DNA of 14,190 nucleotides from an uncultured Eubacteriaceae bacterium (GCA_947630385.1 CANRHG010000030.1:1-14190), one strand, 5' to 3'; counted from the first letter of the stretch, positions 1 to 6,726 are shown. Translations and numbers: made by a program. The notes: a model not told the origin generated them from the sequence alone.

Positions 1-40
1 CGTATACGAGACCCGTACGTACGGTGCAACGGGAGGAATG

Positions 41-62
41 AGGATTCCTTTTCTGGAATCCT
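41..62. other. Stem-loop downstream of the minus-strand gene
   Basis: Perfect 8-bp inverted repeat AGGATTCC / GGAATCCT with a 6-nt loop, about 10 bp beyond the stop codon of the minus-strand gene. Neither strand has a T-run after it, so it is not a standard intrinsic terminator. It may be a transcript 3' end or a processing site. A competing pairing exists (AGGAAT 34-39 with ATTCCT 44-49). Two short palindromes precede it: CGTATACG at 1-8 and CCGTACGTACGG at 13-24. Confidence 0.4.
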
Positions 63-71
63 TAACCTACC

Positions 72-1190
72 CTATTTGCTTATTCTAACGCCTTCTTTGA
101 AAAAGTCGTTTAAGATCTGGACGAATAGATCTACGCTTTGGTTTGTGATCGTTAATTGTGGAAGAAGTAAGACGCAGTTTTTTTCATAAACTAAAATATC
201 GTGGCCTCGAAGATAGGACTCTAATTTATTTAAGATCGCCGGGTTTGGAACCGTAATTATGGTTATGAGTCCCTCGACGTAAAAATCAAAACTGCTTTTT
301 GTGTTGGCTTTCAGCGCCGAAAGCTTACGGTCCAGACGGTGACCGATATTTTTAATATGATCTATAAGATTTGTACTGAGGATAAGATCTTCAAGACTCG
401 CCATTAAGATCGCAAGCGTAATTTTTTCATTGTGCTCAATTTCTTCCGGTGAGAATACTTTTGAGTATTTTCGGTTTGTGATCATAAGGTGAAACGGCCG
501 GTTAAGCGTAATTGACGAATTTATTACGATGATATCCGGCTTTATACGGTATTTATTAAGGAAGAAAAAGGGACCGCTTCGGTAAAAATAACTTTCGCTT
601 TCATCCCAGACGACCGGGATTTTGTGTTGCTTACAGATCTTTATAAACTCCTGACACCGCGCTTCACTTAAAAAGCCGCCTTCTTTGATCAAAACCGGCG
701 TTAACACGAAGCCGGCAATTTTACCCTGGTTTAGTTTAAAAAACTCTTTTACATTTTTCTCCCAGTCCTTTGGGTCTTCCGCTTTTACGAGGTCCGTCAG
801 TAAAAAATAATGGTCCACGCTTTTCTTTTTAAGCCCTTCCAGTGGGGAAAGACCGATAAAGAAGGTGTCGGTGCCCGTTAGATTTTCAATCAAATAGTTA
901 TAACAGTTCTCTTTTAGATAAAAAACCCTATTATAGCCTCTGCCTGCTTTTTTTGTCAGAAATTTTCGGTTATTTTCAAAAAGATTTCTTATTTTACTCT
1001 CATTTTTTCTTAAGTTTTGTACTTTTTTTTCAACGACCGTTTTAAGGTCCTGATTTTCGTAACCACAAAGATAAAGTAAATCGTTATTATAAAAATTGTA
1101 ATAAATTTTATTGTTGGCGTAGATTCGGTTATTTTTGGAATCCTTGATTCTTGAACGGATGGATTCCGTAAAGTTTTTGTTTGCGTTCAT
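72..1190 (-). CDS. Degenerate class III aminotransferase-fold protein, PLP lysine missing
   Basis: A 372-residue protein whose central and C-terminal parts follow the class III (acetylornithine/ornithine) aminotransferase fold. Residues 158-172 match the strand ending in EP-V-EGG; 193-197 (VVWDE) match the segment with the PLP-ring Asp, so D196 is kept; 217-220 (KPDI) lead into the PLP-lysine segment; 333-349 match the closing RLLPPLxIT motif. Where the family has a Schiff-base lysine (LAKxLGGG), this protein has N224-S225-S226, so S225 replaces it. The N-terminal substrate strand, the GAE/A phosphate-binding motif and the GTFGGNP loop are also unrecognisable. I infer a non-catalytic pseudoenzyme or strongly diverged protein, although the frame is intact over its whole length. 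Base composition is clearly more AT-rich than in its neighbours. No Shine-Dalgarno precedes the ATG at 1190, and the start is chosen as the first ATG in frame. Function unknown. Confidence 0.7.
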   Translation of the reverse strand: MNANKNFTESIRSRIKDSKNNRIYANNKIYYNFYNNDLLYLCGYENQDLKTVVEKKVQNLRKNESKIRNLFENNRKFLTKKAGRGYNRVFYLKENCYNYLIENLTGTDTFFIGLSPLEGLKKKSVDHYFLLTDLVKAEDPKDWEKNVKEFFKLNQGKIAGFVLTPVLIKEGGFLSEARCQEFIKICKQHKIPVVWDESESYFYRSGPFFFLNKYRIKPDIIVINSSITLNRPFHLMITNRKYSKVFSPEEIEHNEKITLAILMASLEDLILSTNLIDHIKNIGHRLDRKLSALKANTKSSFDFYVEGLITIITVPNPAILNKLESYLRGHDILVYEKNCVLLLPQLTITNQSVDLFVQILNDFFKEGVRISK

Positions 1191-1207
1191 TTTTTAAATT
1201 TTTCGTT

Positions 1208-1216
1208 TGGTATAAT
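1208..1216 (+). promoter_or_regulatory. Extended -10 promoter of cobS, suggesting a leaderless mRNA
   Basis: A perfect TGnTATAAT element (TGG then TATAAT at 1211-1216) ends 7 bp before the cobS ATG at 1224. Usual start-site spacing would put the transcript 5' end at or within a base or two of the ATG. No Shine-Dalgarno lies between the box and the ATG, and no good -35 is seen, as is common with extended -10 promoters. Confidence 0.6.
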
Positions 1217-1223
1217 AATTCAA

Positions 1224-1976
1224 ATGAGATTGTTCTTAATTAGTGTTTCTTTTTTTACTAGAATCCCCATAAGAGTAAGACAACCCGTGACGGATGATGA
1301 ATTTTTTAAAGCGATGTTGTTTTTGCCGCTAGACGGTCTATTAGTAGGAATCCTAAATTATATCGTCGCTTATATCTTAAATTTTATTTCTTTTAAGCCG
1401 CTATCCGCAATACTAACTCTTATTTTTTATATTTACATTACGGGCTCGCTCCACCTTGACGGCGTAGCCGACACGTTCGACGCTATATTTTCGGGAGCGG
1501 ATAAAGAAAGAATGCTACAGATCATGAAGGACTCAAGACTAGGCTCATTCGGAGCCATCGCTTTGATCCTCGTGGTCCTGTCTCAACTCATTTGCTTTTA
1601 TTATTTATTCGATCATAAAGTTCTGGTGGCTTTTATACTTTTCCCGGTCATTGGAAAGTACAGCGCCATCGAACTCGGAGCTTTTGGAAAACCTGTTGAA
1701 AGTAACCACGGTTTGGGTAATCATTTTTGTAACGTCGATAAACCGTGGATAGCGATAAGCTACGGCGCTTTGATCGTCTTAGCTCTCGTTTTATTAAGGG
1801 ACTTTAACTTTTTGATCGCTTATGGCATCGTCCTTTTATTTGTAATACTCGAGATTTTCTATTTTAACAAAAAACTGGGTGGAATCTCAGGCGATCAGTT
1901 CGGAATGACCATCGAGATCACACAGATCTTGTTTTTGATCAACTATATTATTGTATCGGAATTTATAAAATGGTAG
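1224..1976 (+). CDS. cobS: Adenosylcobinamide-GDP ribazoletransferase (cobalamin synthase)
   Basis: CobS joins adenosylcobinamide-GDP to alpha-ribazole (or its phosphate) in the last steps of cobalamin assembly, in the cytoplasmic membrane. The 250 residues show the family hallmarks: HLDGVADTFD at 77-86 (acidic metal-binding motif), MKDSRLGSFG at 101-110, and GGISGD at 219-224 near the C-terminus. Several hydrophobic segments (about 32-52, 60-75, 112-130, 133-150, 176-210, 232-248) fit a multi-span protein, and the length is normal. It starts at the ATG just after an extended -10 box, probably without a leader. It overlaps the following regulator gene by 7 bp, so translation is likely coupled. 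No other cobalamin genes are in the window, so the cell may salvage cobinamide or have the rest of the pathway elsewhere. Confidence 0.9.
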   Translation: MRLFLISVSFFTRIPIRVRQPVTDDEFFKAMLFLPLDGLLVGILNYIVAYILNFISFKPLSAILTLIFYIYITGSLHLDGVADTFDAIFSGADKERMLQIMKDSRLGSFGAIALILVVLSQLICFYYLFDHKVLVAFILFPVIGKYSAIELGAFGKPVESNHGLGNHFCNVDKPWIAISYGALIVLALVLLRDFNFLIAYGIVLLFVILEIFYFNKKLGGISGDQFGMTIEITQILFLINYIIVSEFIKW

Positions 1977-2353
1977 AACAAAACAAATTAACGGAATCGA
2001 TTGAAGATTACATTGAACGCATATATCTCGATCATCTAAAAGATGAACGGGGCGTACGGATCACGGACCTGGCCGAAGCCATGAACGTCAGCAAAGCCAG
2101 CGCGACCGACGCGGTCTCAAGACTTAAAAAACTCGGGTACGTCGAACACGAGCGTTACCGCCAGATCTATCTCACCGAAGAAGGAATAAAAAAGGGTGAA
2201 CAGATCTACGACAAGCATACTACCCTGACGCGTTTTATCAAGGACTTTTTGGGGGTCGACCCGGTCATCGCCGAAAGGGACGCCTGTTGTATTGAGCACA
2301 TTATTTCCGAAGAGACCTACGATAAGATCAAGAAAAAGCTCGGAGAGATTTAA
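1970..2353 (+). CDS. DtxR/MntR-family metal-dependent transcriptional regulator, short form
   Basis: A 127-residue regulator with an N-terminal winged helix-turn-helix (about 28-70; VRITDLAEAMNVSKASATD is the HTH core) and a dimerisation/metal-binding helical domain (about 72-125). By alignment from memory with B. subtilis MntR, D13, E16, H83, E109 and H110 occupy the positions of D8, E11, H77, E102 and H103. MntR's E99 is replaced by C106, the position of the DtxR/IdeR metal-ligand Cys. The site is therefore mixed, and Cys favours iron over manganese. There is no C-terminal SH3-like domain. The gene overlaps cobS by 7 bp and its stop overlaps the hydE start (TAATG), so it is co-translated with both. 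It likely senses Fe(II) or Mn(II); the feo operon starting 1.26 kb downstream is a natural target, but that is inference. Call it mntR-like or ideR-like; specificity cannot be fixed from sequence. Confidence 0.88.
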   Translation: MVEQNKLTESIEDYIERIYLDHLKDERGVRITDLAEAMNVSKASATDAVSRLKKLGYVEHERYRQIYLTEEGIKKGEQIYDKHTTLTRFIKDFLGVDPVIAERDACCIEHIISEETYDKIKKKLGEI

Positions 2354-3402
2354 TGGAGCCGCTTCTTGACCGGCTGCAAAAAAGCCACGCTTTAAGTCTT
2401 GACGAATGGGAAGCCTTAATTCGAAATAAAGAAAAAATCGACCGAGAGGTCCTATATAGGGAGGCCGATAGGGTCCGAAGAAAAACTTACGGCGATAAAA
2501 TCTTTTTAAGGGGTCTAATTGAGTTTTCAAACTACTGCAAAAACGACTGTCTTTACTGTGGGATAAGACGTTCCAATGAAAATATCGAGCGTTACCGCTT
2601 AAGTAAAAACGAGATTTTAAACTGCTGTCGGCTCGGTCACAACTTAGGCTATAAAACCTTTGTCCTACAAAGCGGGGAAGACTTTTATTATGATACGGAT
2701 AAAATCAGTGACATAATCCGGTCGATCAAAAAAGAATTTCCCGACTGCGCGGTGACCCTCTCACTGGGGGAGCGGGACAAAAAGACGTATGAGGCCTGGT
2801 TTGATGCCGGCGCCGACCGCTATCTTCTAAGGCACGAGACGGCCGACAAAGCGCATTATAGAAAGCTTCATCCACCTGAGTTAGGTCTTGACAGCAGGCT
2901 TAAGGCCTTAGAAGACTTAAAAGCTACCGGTTATCAGGTGGGGACCGGTTTTATCGTGGGCTCACCGTATCAGGAGGCTTCGACACTGGCAAAGGACCTG
3001 TATTTTATCCAAAGTTTTCGTCCCCATATGATCGGGATCGGACCCTTTATCCCTCAAAGTGATACGCCGTTTCGCAACAAAGAACCCGGAACGCTTGAAG
3101 ATACGCTTTTTTTCGTCGCACTCCTACGGCTCCTGCTTCCGGAGGCGCTCATCCCCGCGACGACCGCGCTCGGAACGATTCACCCGCTAGGTCGGGAGAT
3201 GGGGATCAAAGCCGGCGCGAACGTCTTAATGCCAAATCTTTCCCCGGGCGAAGTCCGGGACAAGTACCTTTTGTACGACAACAAGATCTGTACCGGAGAC
3301 GAGGCGGCCGAGTGCAGAAACTGCCTGGAAAATCGAATAGGAAAGATCGGATATAAGATCGTAAACGAGCGTGGGGATTCTCTGATCCCAACAACGGTAT
3401 AA
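2353..3402 (+). CDS. hydE: [FeFe]-hydrogenase maturation radical SAM enzyme HydE
   Basis: HydE is a radical S-adenosylmethionine enzyme that acts with HydF and HydG to build the di-iron subcluster of the [FeFe]-hydrogenase H-cluster. The 349 residues carry the radical-SAM CX3CX2C motif at C62, C66 and C69 within EFSNYCKNDCLYCG. The HydE-typical blocks VLQSGED (104-110), YLLRHETA (157-164), GIGPFIP (228-234), IPATTALGT (267-275) and ANVLMPN (289-295) follow. A second CX7CX2C triplet at C313, C321 and C324 matches the optional accessory cluster of Thermotoga HydE. The ATG overlaps the stop of the regulator gene by one base (TAATG), with GGAGAG a few bases upstream. The operon ends here at a strong terminator. 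HydF, HydG and the hydrogenase itself are not in the window. BioB-like or PylB-like radical SAM proteins are alternatives, but the motif pattern favours HydE clearly. Confidence 0.93.
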   Translation: MEPLLDRLQKSHALSLDEWEALIRNKEKIDREVLYREADRVRRKTYGDKIFLRGLIEFSNYCKNDCLYCGIRRSNENIERYRLSKNEILNCCRLGHNLGYKTFVLQSGEDFYYDTDKISDIIRSIKKEFPDCAVTLSLGERDKKTYEAWFDAGADRYLLRHETADKAHYRKLHPPELGLDSRLKALEDLKATGYQVGTGFIVGSPYQEASTLAKDLYFIQSFRPHMIGIGPFIPQSDTPFRNKEPGTLEDTLFFVALLRLLLPEALIPATTALGTIHPLGREMGIKAGANVLMPNLSPGEVRDKYLLYDNKICTGDEAAECRNCLENRIGKIGYKIVNERGDSLIPTTV

Positions 3403-3426
3403 AAACTCCCTTAGGGGAGTTTTTTT
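3401..3426 (+). terminator. Intrinsic terminator of the cobS-dtxR-hydE operon
   Basis: Stem ACTCCC (3405-3410) / GGGAGT (3415-3420), loop TTAG, extended by A:T pairs and followed by six T. It begins within the hydE stop codon. Confidence 0.9.
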
Positions 3427-3463
3427 ATACCCAATTTTAAGCCCGTTAAAATTTTTATAAGAA

Positions 3464-3502
3464 ACACTCTTTAAATTTTGCTAAAATTTCTCCAAAAAGT
3501 GT
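3464..3502. repeat. Imperfect inverted repeat upstream of the feo promoter
   Basis: Outer arms ACACT (3464-3468) / AGTGT (3498-3502) enclose a perfect 7-bp AT-only stem AAATTTT / AAAATTT around a GCT loop (3473-3489). It sits about 20 bp before the feo -35 box. It could be a binding site or simply an AT-rich cruciform. The rest of 3427-3614 is AT-rich spacer, the promoter and the leader; no short gene was found. Confidence 0.35.
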
Positions 3503-3522
3503 GAAAATATAGCTAATTACAA

Positions 3523-3551
3523 TTGACAAAAAAAGTTAGTGGTATTAAACT
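3523..3551 (+). promoter_or_regulatory. Probable sigma-A promoter of the feo operon
   Basis: A perfect -35 TTGACA at 3523-3528, a 17-bp spacer, and TAAACT at 3546-3551 (4 of 6 to consensus). This would give a leader of about 55-60 nt ending in the AGGAGG at 3602-3607, 7 bp before the feoA1 ATG. Confidence 0.65.
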
Positions 3552-3565
3552 TTAATTAAAAAGTT
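3532..3565. promoter_or_regulatory. Candidate metalloregulator operator: three alternating half-sites
   Basis: AAAGTT (3532-3537), AACTTT (3548-3553) and AAAGTT (3560-3565) form two overlapping perfect inverted repeats: 6-bp arms with a 10-bp gap, then 6-bp arms with a 6-bp gap. They span the spacer, the -10 box and the expected start site, where a repressor would act. A link to the DtxR-type regulator at 1970-2353 is inferred. In AT-rich DNA some of this could be chance. Confidence 0.4.
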
Positions 3566-3614
3566 AAGCAAGTAAAACATTTTTAGTTATATTTAATTTT
3601 TAGGAGGTCAATAA

Positions 3615-3824
3615 ATGCCATTATCTGTAGCCGATTCAAGCAAGGAATATAAAATCGTCCGGGTTGGGGGACGTGATAAAATCCGCAACCACCTTCATTC
3701 CCTCGGTTTTTCGACGGGTGAAAAAATAAATCTGATCTCATCCAACGACGGGGATGTCATCGTAAACATCAAAGACAGCCGTATCGCCATCAGTAGACAG
3801 ATGGCCAGCAAGATCTACGTATAG
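3615..3824 (+). CDS. feoA: FeoA-domain protein, first copy
   Basis: A 69-residue SH3-like FeoA domain protein. FeoA is a small cytosolic partner of the ferrous-iron permease FeoB and is thought to modulate its activity. Family features seen are the small beta-barrel pattern, the central LGFSTGEKINLI (30-41, matching MGLxxGxxVxVV) and the late IAISRQMASKI (57-67, matching LALRRxxAxxI). It is more diverged than the second copy and lacks the P-(L/M)-GDP segment. AGGAGG at 3602-3607 gives a strong ribosome site and fixes the start. It leads the four-gene feo operon, with 8 bp before feoA2. Duplicate feoA genes before feoB are common in Clostridia, and the two copies may form a heteromer; that is inference. 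Confidence 0.85.
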   Translation: MPLSVADSSKEYKIVRVGGRDKIRNHLHSLGFSTGEKINLISSNDGDVIVNIKDSRIAISRQMASKIYV

Positions 3825-3832
3825 GAAATGAT

Positions 3833-4066
3833 TTGAACACGTTAAAAGACGCAAAAATTGGATCGACCGTAAACGTCAAAAAGATCCACGCGACCGGCGC
3901 GTTGAAGCGCCGGATCATGGACATGGGACTCACCCGTGGAACGCCGGTTTACCTGCGTAAACTCGCCCCACTCGGAGATCCGATCGAAATCACGGTCCGT
4001 GGATACGAACTCTCGATCCGTAAAGACGACGCGAGTTTAATAGAAGTAGAAGAAACGGAAGACTAA
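3833..4066 (+). CDS. feoA: FeoA-domain protein, second copy
   Basis: A 77-residue canonical FeoA. It has the pattern ALKRRIMDMGLTRGTPV (23-39), then LAPLGDPIEI (44-53) and VRGYELSIRKDDA (55-67), which match the family closely. The start is TTG at 3833: an ATG five bases earlier (3828) is out of frame and stops after two codons, and the TTG start gives the family's usual N-terminus (M-x-T-L-K-D). AGGA at 3824 onward, overlapping the feoA1 stop, can serve as ribosome site. Two bases separate its stop from the feoB start, so the products are probably made in step. It acts in the cytoplasm with the FeoB G-domain. Confidence 0.9.
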   Translation: MNTLKDAKIGSTVNVKKIHATGALKRRIMDMGLTRGTPVYLRKLAPLGDPIEITVRGYELSIRKDDASLIEVEETED

Positions 4067-4068
4067 AC

Positions 4069-6477
4069 TTGGAAATAAAAATAGCATTAGCGGGAAACCC
4101 CAACTGTGGGAAGACGACCTTATTTAACAATTTAACGGGCTCCAACCAGTTCGTAGGAAACTGGCCGGGGGTTACCGTTGAGAAAAAAGAAGGTCGGCTA
4201 AAACATAATAAAGATGTAAAAATAATCGACTTGCCCGGAATTTACTCCCTTTCTCCTTATACCTTAGAAGAAGTAATTGCCCGGGATTTTTTAATCGAAG
4301 AAAAACCTGACGTCATCATCAACATCATCGACGGGACCAACCTCGAGCGAAACCTCTACTTAACGACCCAGTTAAAAGAGCTCGGGATCCCGATCGTAGC
4401 CGCTCTTAACATGAGCGATATCCTACAAAAGCAAAACGACGTCATTAACATAGACGAGCTAAGCAGGCTTTACGACATGCCGGTCGTCGAGATCTCGGCT
4501 TTAAAAAACATAGGTCTTGACGAGCTGCAAAAGACCGCGACCGCGTACGCCGGAAAAAAAGCCGGAAAGCCCGTGAGCTTTTCGCCCGAGTTGGAAGAGA
4601 CGTTAAGTAAAATTGAAGCGCTCCTTCCGGCAACGGTCCCGGCGGACAAAAAACGCTGGTACGCGATAAAGCTTTTTGAGCGCGACGAGAAGGTCTTAGA
4701 AAAAATTAAATTAACGCCCGAAACAAGTTCAAAAATCGATGAGCTCATAGAGGCTTACGAGGACCGGGTCGACGACGATTCCGAAAGTATCGTTACCGAT
4801 GAGCGCTATAACGCGATCACCTCTTCAATAAATAAAGTACATAAGAAAGACAAGACCAAAAAGCTCAGCCTTTCCGATAAAATCGACCGTGTGGTTACGA
4901 ACCGTTACCTGGCCCTTCCGATCTTCGCGCTCGTTATGTTTGTCGTCTACTTTATCTCCGTTACGACGGTCGGAACCTGGACGACGGATTTTGTAAACGA
5001 CGGCGTATTCGGCGACGGCTTTTTCCTGTTCGGGGCCGGACGGGAACACTACGAAGAGGCTCTGGGAGAGTATGATCTGGCCAGCCAGGAGATCGAAGCC
5101 TTCGAAGAAATGCAGGCTTCAGAAAACCTTACGCCCGATCAGCTCAAGAGCGCGACCGCGCAGCTTGACGTCTACTCCGACGAAGGAGAGCTCGAAGAAG
5201 TGATCCCCGTCGATTATGCGACGTATTTACAGGCGCAGGACGTTCCGGAACCGGAACCGTCTCAGTTCGGTACCTTTGTTCCGGGAATTCCCGTGATCGT
5301 ACAGAACTTCTTAGAATCGGTCGACTGTGCCGAGTGGCTTCAGGGTCTAATCCTAGATGGGATCATCGGTGGGGTAGGAGCCGTACTTGGGTTTGTCCCA
5401 CAGATGTTTGTCCTGTTCTTCTTACTGGCTTTCTTAGAAGGGTGCGGTTACATGGCCCGTGTGGCCTTTGTCATGGACCGGATCTTCCGTAAATTTGGAC
5501 TCTCCGGAAAATCCTTTATTCCGATGCTCATCGGAACCGGATGCGGGGTTCCGGGGATCATGGCCTCAAGAACGATCGAAAACGAGCGCGACCGTAGGAT
5601 GACGATCATAACGACGACTTTTATCCCGTGCGGGGCGAAACTTCCGATCATCGCCTTAATCGCCGGGGCCCTCTTTGGAGGTGCCTGGTGGGTCGCGCCT
5701 TCGGCCTATCTGATCGGCGCTTTCTCGATCGTCTTGTCCGGGATCATCTTAAAGAAGACCTCGATGTTCTCGGGTGAGCCGGCTCCGTTTGTGATGGAAC
5801 TACCGCCTTATCACCTCCCACCGCTTAAAAACCTACTTTCAAGCATGTGGGAGAGAGGGTATTCCTTTATAAAGAAAGCCGGGACCATTATCCTGCTTGC
5901 GACCACCCTCGTCTGGTTCTTATCGAACTTTGGATTTGAAGACGGCCGCTTTGGAATGGTCGATATGCAACAAAGTATGTTGGCCGTACTCGGCTCTGCC
6001 ATTAGTTTTATCTTTATCCCTCTCGGTTGGGGGACCTGGCAGGGAGCGGTGGCTACCCTGACCGGACTGATCGCCAAAGAAAACGTCGTCGGTACCTTTG
6101 GGGTCCTCTTCGGTGGGATGTCGGACGTGGCCGAAAACGGATGGCAAGTTTGGCAGAACATGCAGGCTGTTTTTACACCGGCTGCCGCCTTCTCGTTTTT
6201 GACCTTTAACCTGCTCTGCGCGCCGTGCTTTGCGGCTATCGGTGCCATCAAAAGAGAGATGAACAGTACGAAGTGGACGCTTTTTGCCGTGGCTTACCAG
6301 TGCGTTTTTGCTTATTGCGTCTCACTCGTGATCTATCAGTTTGGAGCCTGGATCTACGGAGACGGCAGCATCCTTGGGACCGTCATCGCGGTAGCCGTGC
6401 TCGCAATTGCCGCTTACCTGGCCTTTAGACCGGCCAAGCAGTATAAACCCATGAAGGCGGGAGCGGAACTCCAGTGA
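4069..6477 (+). CDS. feoB: Ferrous iron transport protein B
   Basis: FeoB is the membrane Fe(II) transporter with an N-terminal GTPase domain. The 802 residues contain G1 GNPNCGKT (9-16), the G2 Thr in PGVTVE (34-39), G3 DLPG (54-57), G4 NMSD (114-117) and G5 SAL (143-145). A GDI-type helical region spans about 170-265. The membrane part starts near 280. It holds the two Gate repeats, including IGTGCGVPG (488-496, C492) and IPCGAKLP (519-526, C521), and a late cysteine pair in LLCAPC (715-720). An acidic segment (about 312-400), including a likely helix rich in Glu, is inserted after the first span and is longer than in E. coli FeoB; I recall similar insertions in other clostridial FeoB. The start is TTG at 4069, two bases after feoA2, and gives the normal N-terminus. 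Its stop overlaps the next gene's start (GTGA). Confidence 0.96.
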   Translation: MEIKIALAGNPNCGKTTLFNNLTGSNQFVGNWPGVTVEKKEGRLKHNKDVKIIDLPGIYSLSPYTLEEVIARDFLIEEKPDVIINIIDGTNLERNLYLTTQLKELGIPIVAALNMSDILQKQNDVINIDELSRLYDMPVVEISALKNIGLDELQKTATAYAGKKAGKPVSFSPELEETLSKIEALLPATVPADKKRWYAIKLFERDEKVLEKIKLTPETSSKIDELIEAYEDRVDDDSESIVTDERYNAITSSINKVHKKDKTKKLSLSDKIDRVVTNRYLALPIFALVMFVVYFISVTTVGTWTTDFVNDGVFGDGFFLFGAGREHYEEALGEYDLASQEIEAFEEMQASENLTPDQLKSATAQLDVYSDEGELEEVIPVDYATYLQAQDVPEPEPSQFGTFVPGIPVIVQNFLESVDCAEWLQGLILDGIIGGVGAVLGFVPQMFVLFFLLAFLEGCGYMARVAFVMDRIFRKFGLSGKSFIPMLIGTGCGVPGIMASRTIENERDRRMTIITTTFIPCGAKLPIIALIAGALFGGAWWVAPSAYLIGAFSIVLSGIILKKTSMFSGEPAPFVMELPPYHLPPLKNLLSSMWERGYSFIKKAGTIILLATTLVWFLSNFGFEDGRFGMVDMQQSMLAVLGSAISFIFIPLGWGTWQGAVATLTGLIAKENVVGTFGVLFGGMSDVAENGWQVWQNMQAVFTPAAAFSFLTFNLLCAPCFAAIGAIKREMNSTKWTLFAVAYQCVFAYCVSLVIYQFGAWIYGDGSILGTVIAVAVLAIAAYLAFRPAKQYKPMKAGAELQ

Positions 6478-6638
6478 ATCTATCTACGTTTTTAATACTC
6501 CTGGTATTGGTCGCGCTGTTTAGCTTTATCATCTATAACGAGTATAAAAAAAGAAAGCAGTCAAAGACCGGTTGTGGGTGCGGCTGTGAGAGTTGTGCCT
6601 TAAAAAACGACTGCCATAAAAAGGCCGGGAGCAAATAG
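6474..6638 (+). CDS. FeoB-associated Cys-rich membrane protein, 54 aa
   Basis: A short gene starting GTG at 6474 inside the feoB stop (GTGA overlap) and ending TAG at 6636-6638. The 54 residues are a single N-terminal hydrophobic span (about 3-20), a short basic stretch with residues 25-28 KKRK, then a Cys-rich tail with C34, C36, C38, C41 and C47 (CGCGC-X2-C-X5-C). Size, topology, cysteine pattern and position right after feoB match the FeoB-associated Cys-rich membrane protein family (Pfam FeoB_associated). The family has no firmly proven function; suggestions include Fe(II) binding or a FeoC-like role. The coupled start implies it is made together with FeoB. The span plus cytosolic Cys tail would place metal-binding residues near the transporter's inner face; that topology is inferred from the positive-inside rule. 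Confidence 0.85.
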   Translation: MNLSTFLILLVLVALFSFIIYNEYKKRKQSKTGCGCGCESCALKNDCHKKAGSK

Positions 6639-6691
6639 TTAATGCTCACGACGGTTCCTCCAAAATTTTGATAGTTGTCGTATAAAAAATT

Positions 6692-6726
6692 TCGAAAGTC
6701 TTAAAAAAAGACTTTCGATTTTTTTT
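6692..6726 (+). terminator. Intrinsic terminator of the feo operon
   Basis: Stem of 10-11 bp, CGAAAGTCTT (6693-6702) / AAGACTTTCG (6708-6717), with an AAAAA loop and followed by a run of eight T. It lies 54 bp after the Cys-rich peptide gene. Confidence 0.92.

Noticed and set aside
1191..1223. Cobalamin riboswitch before cobS
   Set aside because: The spacer is only 33 bp and holds a promoter box; there is no room for the riboswitch.
2117..2530. 137-codon open frame on the minus strand
   Set aside because: Lies across dtxR and hydE, no recognisable protein; an antisense shadow of real genes.
3427..3614. Structured riboswitch in the feo leader
   Set aside because: AT-rich with simple inverted repeats only; no conserved metal- or cofactor-riboswitch core seen.
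5811..6251. 146-codon minus-strand frame, with a second overlapping one at 5920-6147
   Set aside because: Both antisense to the FeoB membrane domain; low-complexity shadow sequences.
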